The notes below the pieces were generated by a model. The model worked only from the letters and a program-made list of their open reading frames with translations. It made no database searches and had not been told where the DNA came from. From Rhodospirillales bacterium (GTDB lineage: Bacteria > Pseudomonadota > Alphaproteobacteria > Rhodospirillales > Casp-alpha2), in the NCBI GenBank assembly GCA_028282185.1, contig JANQIJ010000063.1, positions 1-8,187 on the forward strand: a stretch of 8,187 nucleotides of DNA, written 5' to 3'. Of this stretch, positions 5,790-8,187 are shown piece after piece (position 1 is the first letter of the stretch; the number at the start of each line of letters is the position of its first letter). A program made the translations under genes and the position numbers.

Positions 5790-6729
5790 AGACCCGCTCG
5801 ATGATTTTTTCGCCGAACAGACCCTGGGGCCGGAACACCAGGAAGGCGAGGGCCAGGATATAGGCGAACCAGTTTTCGATGGCGCCCCCGAAGGCGGGGC
5901 CCCAATACCCTTCCGCCACCTTTTCGCCGACGCCGATGATCAAACCGCCGATGATCGCCCCCGGGACCGAGGTAAAGCCGCCCAGGATCAGCACCGGCAG
6001 CGCCTTCAAGGCAATCAGGGCAAGGGAGAACTGGACCCCCGATTTCGAGCCCCAGACGATGCCGGCGACCAGCGCGACGATCCCGGCGATGGTCCAGACG
6101 GTGATCCATATGGTCTTCAACGGGATGCCGACGGAGAGCGCCGCCTGGTGGTCGTCCGCGACGGCCCTGAGCGCCCGGCCCATGGCGGTTTTCTGGAAGA
6201 ACACGGCAAGCGAAATCACCAGGATCGCGCCGATCACCGCGGCGGTGACGTCGAAGGTGTTCAACAGGATCTTGCCGTCCAGGATGTCCATGGGTCTGTC
6301 GGGAATGCCGATGTCGAGGCGCTTCACGTCCGATCCCCACATCAACTGACCCGCGCCTTCGAGCACGAAGTTCAAGCCGATGGTCGCCATGAACAGGATG
6401 AGGCCTTCCTGGTTGACCAGATAGCGCAGCATGCAGCGTTCGACGGCGAAGGACAGGGCCACCATGACGCCCATGGTGACGATCAAGGCGAGCCAGACGG
6501 GCGCGCCTTTTTCCATCAGGCCGACCAGCGTCAGTGCCGCGAACAGCACCATGGCGCCCTGGGCGAAGTTGAACATGCCCGAGGCCTTGAAGATCAGCAC
6601 GAAACCCAACGCCACCAGGGAATACATGACCCCGGTGGACAGCCCGACGAGGATCAGTTCGGCCAGGAAGAACGGATCCGTCCACATGTCGACGAAGGGT
6701 GCGACGAAGATCGCGTGCAGGAATTCCAT
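5788..6729 (-). CDS. LivH-type ABC transporter permease
   Basis: A 313-residue inner-membrane permease of the HAAT/Liv importer that forms the translocation channel with the LivM-type subunit. Family marks are GVMYSLVALGFVLIFKASGM (33-52) followed by FNFAQGAM (53-60), the near-universal LivH N-terminal signature. ILFMATIGLNFVLEG (111-125) and the ATPase-coupling loop GRALRAVADDHQAALSVGIP (184-203) follow. GGFTSVPGAIIGGLIIGVGE (250-269) and the closing FRPQGLFG (299-306) complete the pattern. About eight hydrophobic segments can be seen. Length is normal to slightly long (E. coli LivH about 308). The start ATG at 6729 has AAAGGA 7 nt upstream. It lies 25 nt after the LivG-type stop, in the same operon. 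Confidence 0.93.
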   Translation of the reverse strand: MEFLHAIFVAPFVDMWTDPFFLAELILVGLSTGVMYSLVALGFVLIFKASGMFNFAQGAMVLFAALTLVGLMEKGAPVWLALIVTMGVMVALSFAVERCMLRYLVNQEGLILFMATIGLNFVLEGAGQLMWGSDVKRLDIGIPDRPMDILDGKILLNTFDVTAAVIGAILVISLAVFFQKTAMGRALRAVADDHQAALSVGIPLKTIWITVWTIAGIVALVAGIVWGSKSGVQFSLALIALKALPVLILGGFTSVPGAIIGGLIIGVGEKVAEGYWGPAFGGAIENWFAYILALAFLVFRPQGLFGEKIIERV

Positions 6730-6754
6730 GGCCGTGTCCTTTCCCCGTCCGCGC

Positions 6755-7561
6755 TCAATCGTGGCTGACGCCCAGATAGGCGTCGATCACGTCCTGGTTG
6801 CCCTTGACCTCGTCCGGCGTGCCCTCGGCCAGTTTCTTGCCGTAGTCGAGGACGATGACCCGGTCCGAGATGTCCATCACCACGCTCATGTCGTGCTCGA
6901 TCAGGATGATCGTTGTGCCGAACTCGTCGTTCACGTCGAGGATGTAGCGGACCATGTCCTCTTTTTCCTCGTAGTTCATGCCGGCCATGGGCTCGTCCAG
7001 CAGCAACAGGTCCGGCTCGGCCGCCAGGGCGCGGCCCAGTTCGACCCGTTTCTGAAGGCCGTAGGGCAGGCGCCCCACGGGCGTCTTGCGGATCGCCTCG
7101 ATTTCCAGGAAATCGATGACCTCTTCCGCCTTGGCCCGGTGCTCCATTTCTTCCTTGAGCGCCGGCCCGAAATAAAGCGCCTGCCAGAACAGGTGCTTTT
7201 TCATCTTCAGGTTCCGGCCGGTCATGATGTTGTCCAGCGTCGACATGCCCTTGAACAGGGCGATGTTCTGGAACGTGCGGGCGATGCCTTCTTCCGCCGC
7301 CTCGAAGGTCTTCGCCGTGTCGCGCCGGTTGCCCTTGTAATAGATCGAGCCTTCCTGCGGGTGGTAGAAGCCGTTGATGCAGTTCAGCATGGACGACTTG
7401 CCGGCCCCGTTGGGGCCGATGATCGCCAGGATTTCGTGCTCGCGCACGTCGAAGGACACATTGTCCAGCGCCCGCACCCCGCCGAAGGAGAGAGACACGT
7501 CCTCCACCTTCATGATGACGTCACCGACTTGCCGATGCTGCGCGGTATGACCTTCGGGCAT
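6755..7561 (-). CDS. LivG-type ABC transporter ATP-binding protein
   Basis: A 268-residue nucleotide-binding subunit that pairs with the LivF-type ATPase to power the importer. Walker A is GPNGAGKS (49-56), the Q-loop FQNI (97-100), and Walker B LLLLDEP (185-191). The switch His213 is in IEHDM. The signature is LPYGLQKR (165-172), which departs from LSGGQ in the way LivG proteins usually do (LAYGQQRR in E. coli). MAGMNYEE (192-199) and the C-terminal KLAEGTPDEV fit LivG. The proposed start at 7561 has GAGGA 10 nt upstream, sharing bases with the stop of the preceding ligase gene. A later in-frame ATG (residue 17, MKVEDVSLSF) is closer to a typical N-terminus but has no SD, so the start is moderately certain. 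Confidence 0.93.
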   Translation of the reverse strand: MPEGHTAQHRQVGDVIMKVEDVSLSFGGVRALDNVSFDVREHEILAIIGPNGAGKSSMLNCINGFYHPQEGSIYYKGNRRDTAKTFEAAEEGIARTFQNIALFKGMSTLDNIMTGRNLKMKKHLFWQALYFGPALKEEMEHRAKAEEVIDFLEIEAIRKTPVGRLPYGLQKRVELGRALAAEPDLLLLDEPMAGMNYEEKEDMVRYILDVNDEFGTTIILIEHDMSVVMDISDRVIVLDYGKKLAEGTPDEVKGNQDVIDAYLGVSHD

Positions 7562-7574
7562 CAGCTCTGCATCC

Positions 7575-8187
7575 TCATTCCGCGGCCTGGCGCGTGGGCG
7601 CCGTGGTTTCCGCCTCGCCGATCTTGACGTCCGCCCGGATGGTGTCCGTGCGCCCGTCCTCGAAGGTCACCGTCGCCTCTACCGGGCAGCTCTCGGCGCC
7701 CGAGTAGAGTGCCGCGATCAGGTCGCCGTAGCGTTCGGTAATCACATTGCGCCGTACCTTGCGGGTCCGGGTCAATTCGCCGTCGTCGGCGTCCAGTTCC
7801 TTGTGCAAGATCAAGAACCGCTTGATCTGCGATCCCGACAGGTTGGCGTCTTCGGCCAGGTCGGTGTTGACCCGGTTGACGCAGTCGCGGATCAGTTCCA
7901 TGACTTCCGGCCGGCAGGCCAAGTCCGTATGGCCCGTATAGGCCAGGCCCCGCCGTTCGGCCCAGTTGCCGACCGCTTCCAGATCGATGTTGATGAACGT
8001 AGCGACGTAGTCCTTTTCGTTGCCGAAGGTCACCGCTTCGGAAACATAGGGGAAGAACTTGAGCTTATTCTCGAGATACTTGGGCGCGAACAAGGTGCCG
8101 TCGTTGAGCTTGCCCACGTCCTTCGCCCGGTCGATGATCTTGAGATGTCCGTCCGGGTCGAGGAACCCCGCGTCGCCCGTATGGACC
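7575..8187 (-). CDS. Long-chain acyl-CoA synthetase (AMP-forming), C-terminal part
   Basis: The last 203 residues of an AMP-forming acyl-CoA synthetase of the long-chain (FAA1-like) group. The N-terminal part lies beyond the right edge. The visible part starts just before the ATP-binding motif TGDAGFLDPDG (residues 3-13 of the fragment) and the hinge IIDRAKD (17-23). GTLFAPKYLENKLK (30-43), where FAA1-like enzymes have their P.Y.E motif, follows. The C-terminal adenylation lysine is probably Lys143 in GELTRTRKVRRN (136-147). A further 40 or so residues (AESCPVEATVTFEDGRTDTI and beyond) extend past the usual end. The family activates fatty or related carboxylic acids to CoA thioesters on the cytoplasmic side of the membrane. 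Its stop is 13 nt before the LivG-type start, so it belongs to the transporter operon. The substrate cannot be read from this part. Confidence 0.9.
   Translation of the reverse strand, partial: VHTGDAGFLDPDGHLKIIDRAKDVGKLNDGTLFAPKYLENKLKFFPYVSEAVTFGNEKDYVATFINIDLEAVGNWAERRGLAYTGHTDLACRPEVMELIRDCVNRVNTDLAEDANLSGSQIKRFLILHKELDADDGELTRTRKVRRNVITERYGDLIAALYSGAESCPVEATVTFEDGRTDTIRADVKIGEAETTAPTRQAAE

Noticed and set aside
4697..6685. Apparent 662-codon - strand frame that would fuse an extra domain to the LivM-type permease
   Set aside because: The N-terminal half is an out-of-frame reading of the livH-type gene with no hydrophobic segments. A strong SD and a family-typical start at 5773 define LivM.
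7047..7070. Degenerate LivG signature LPYGLQKR, and Gln for His in the LivF switch, as possible loss of ATPase function
   Set aside because: Both are normal for these families (E. coli LivG has LAYGQQRR and LivF has VEQN), so they do not imply inactivity.

Overview
The window is GC-rich, densely coded and free of mobile elements, tRNAs or CRISPR. Protein style, Shine-Dalgarno (SD) spacing and gene order point to an alphaproteobacterium, most likely of the Rhodospirillales type. The betaine genes at the left edge suggest a marine or halotolerant lifestyle. The taxonomic placement is an inference from family resemblance, not a search result.

Left region (1-919, + strand): the last 28 codons of a glycine/sarcosine N-methyltransferase overlap by 8 bases with a complete sarcosine/dimethylglycine N-methyltransferase. 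Together these two enzymes make the osmoprotectant glycine betaine from glycine by three SAM-dependent methylations. A short convergent gap follows (920-1015).

Right region (1016-8187, all - strand): one long operon read from right to left. The order is a long-chain acyl-CoA synthetase (C-terminal part only), LivG-type ATPase, LivH-type permease, LivM-type permease, periplasmic substrate-binding protein, LivF-type ATPase, and a PaaK-like AMP-forming ligase. Most junctions are 14-51 nt. The exception is a 185-nt structured leader in front of the binding-protein gene. The five transporter genes form a complete HAAT/Liv-type ABC importer. Because acyl-CoA ligase-family genes lie on both sides, the likely cargo is a carboxylic acid (aromatic, fatty or dicarboxylic) that is captured, imported and activated to a CoA thioester, rather than a branched-chain amino acid.

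The points most worth following up are the de novo betaine pair, the non-canonical ATP-binding loop of the PaaK-like protein, and the leader of the binding-protein gene. That leader holds three predicted stem-loops and a run of seven ARN triplets resembling an Hfq distal-face site. I found no clearly undescribed system. Most of the window is recognisable metabolism and transport.
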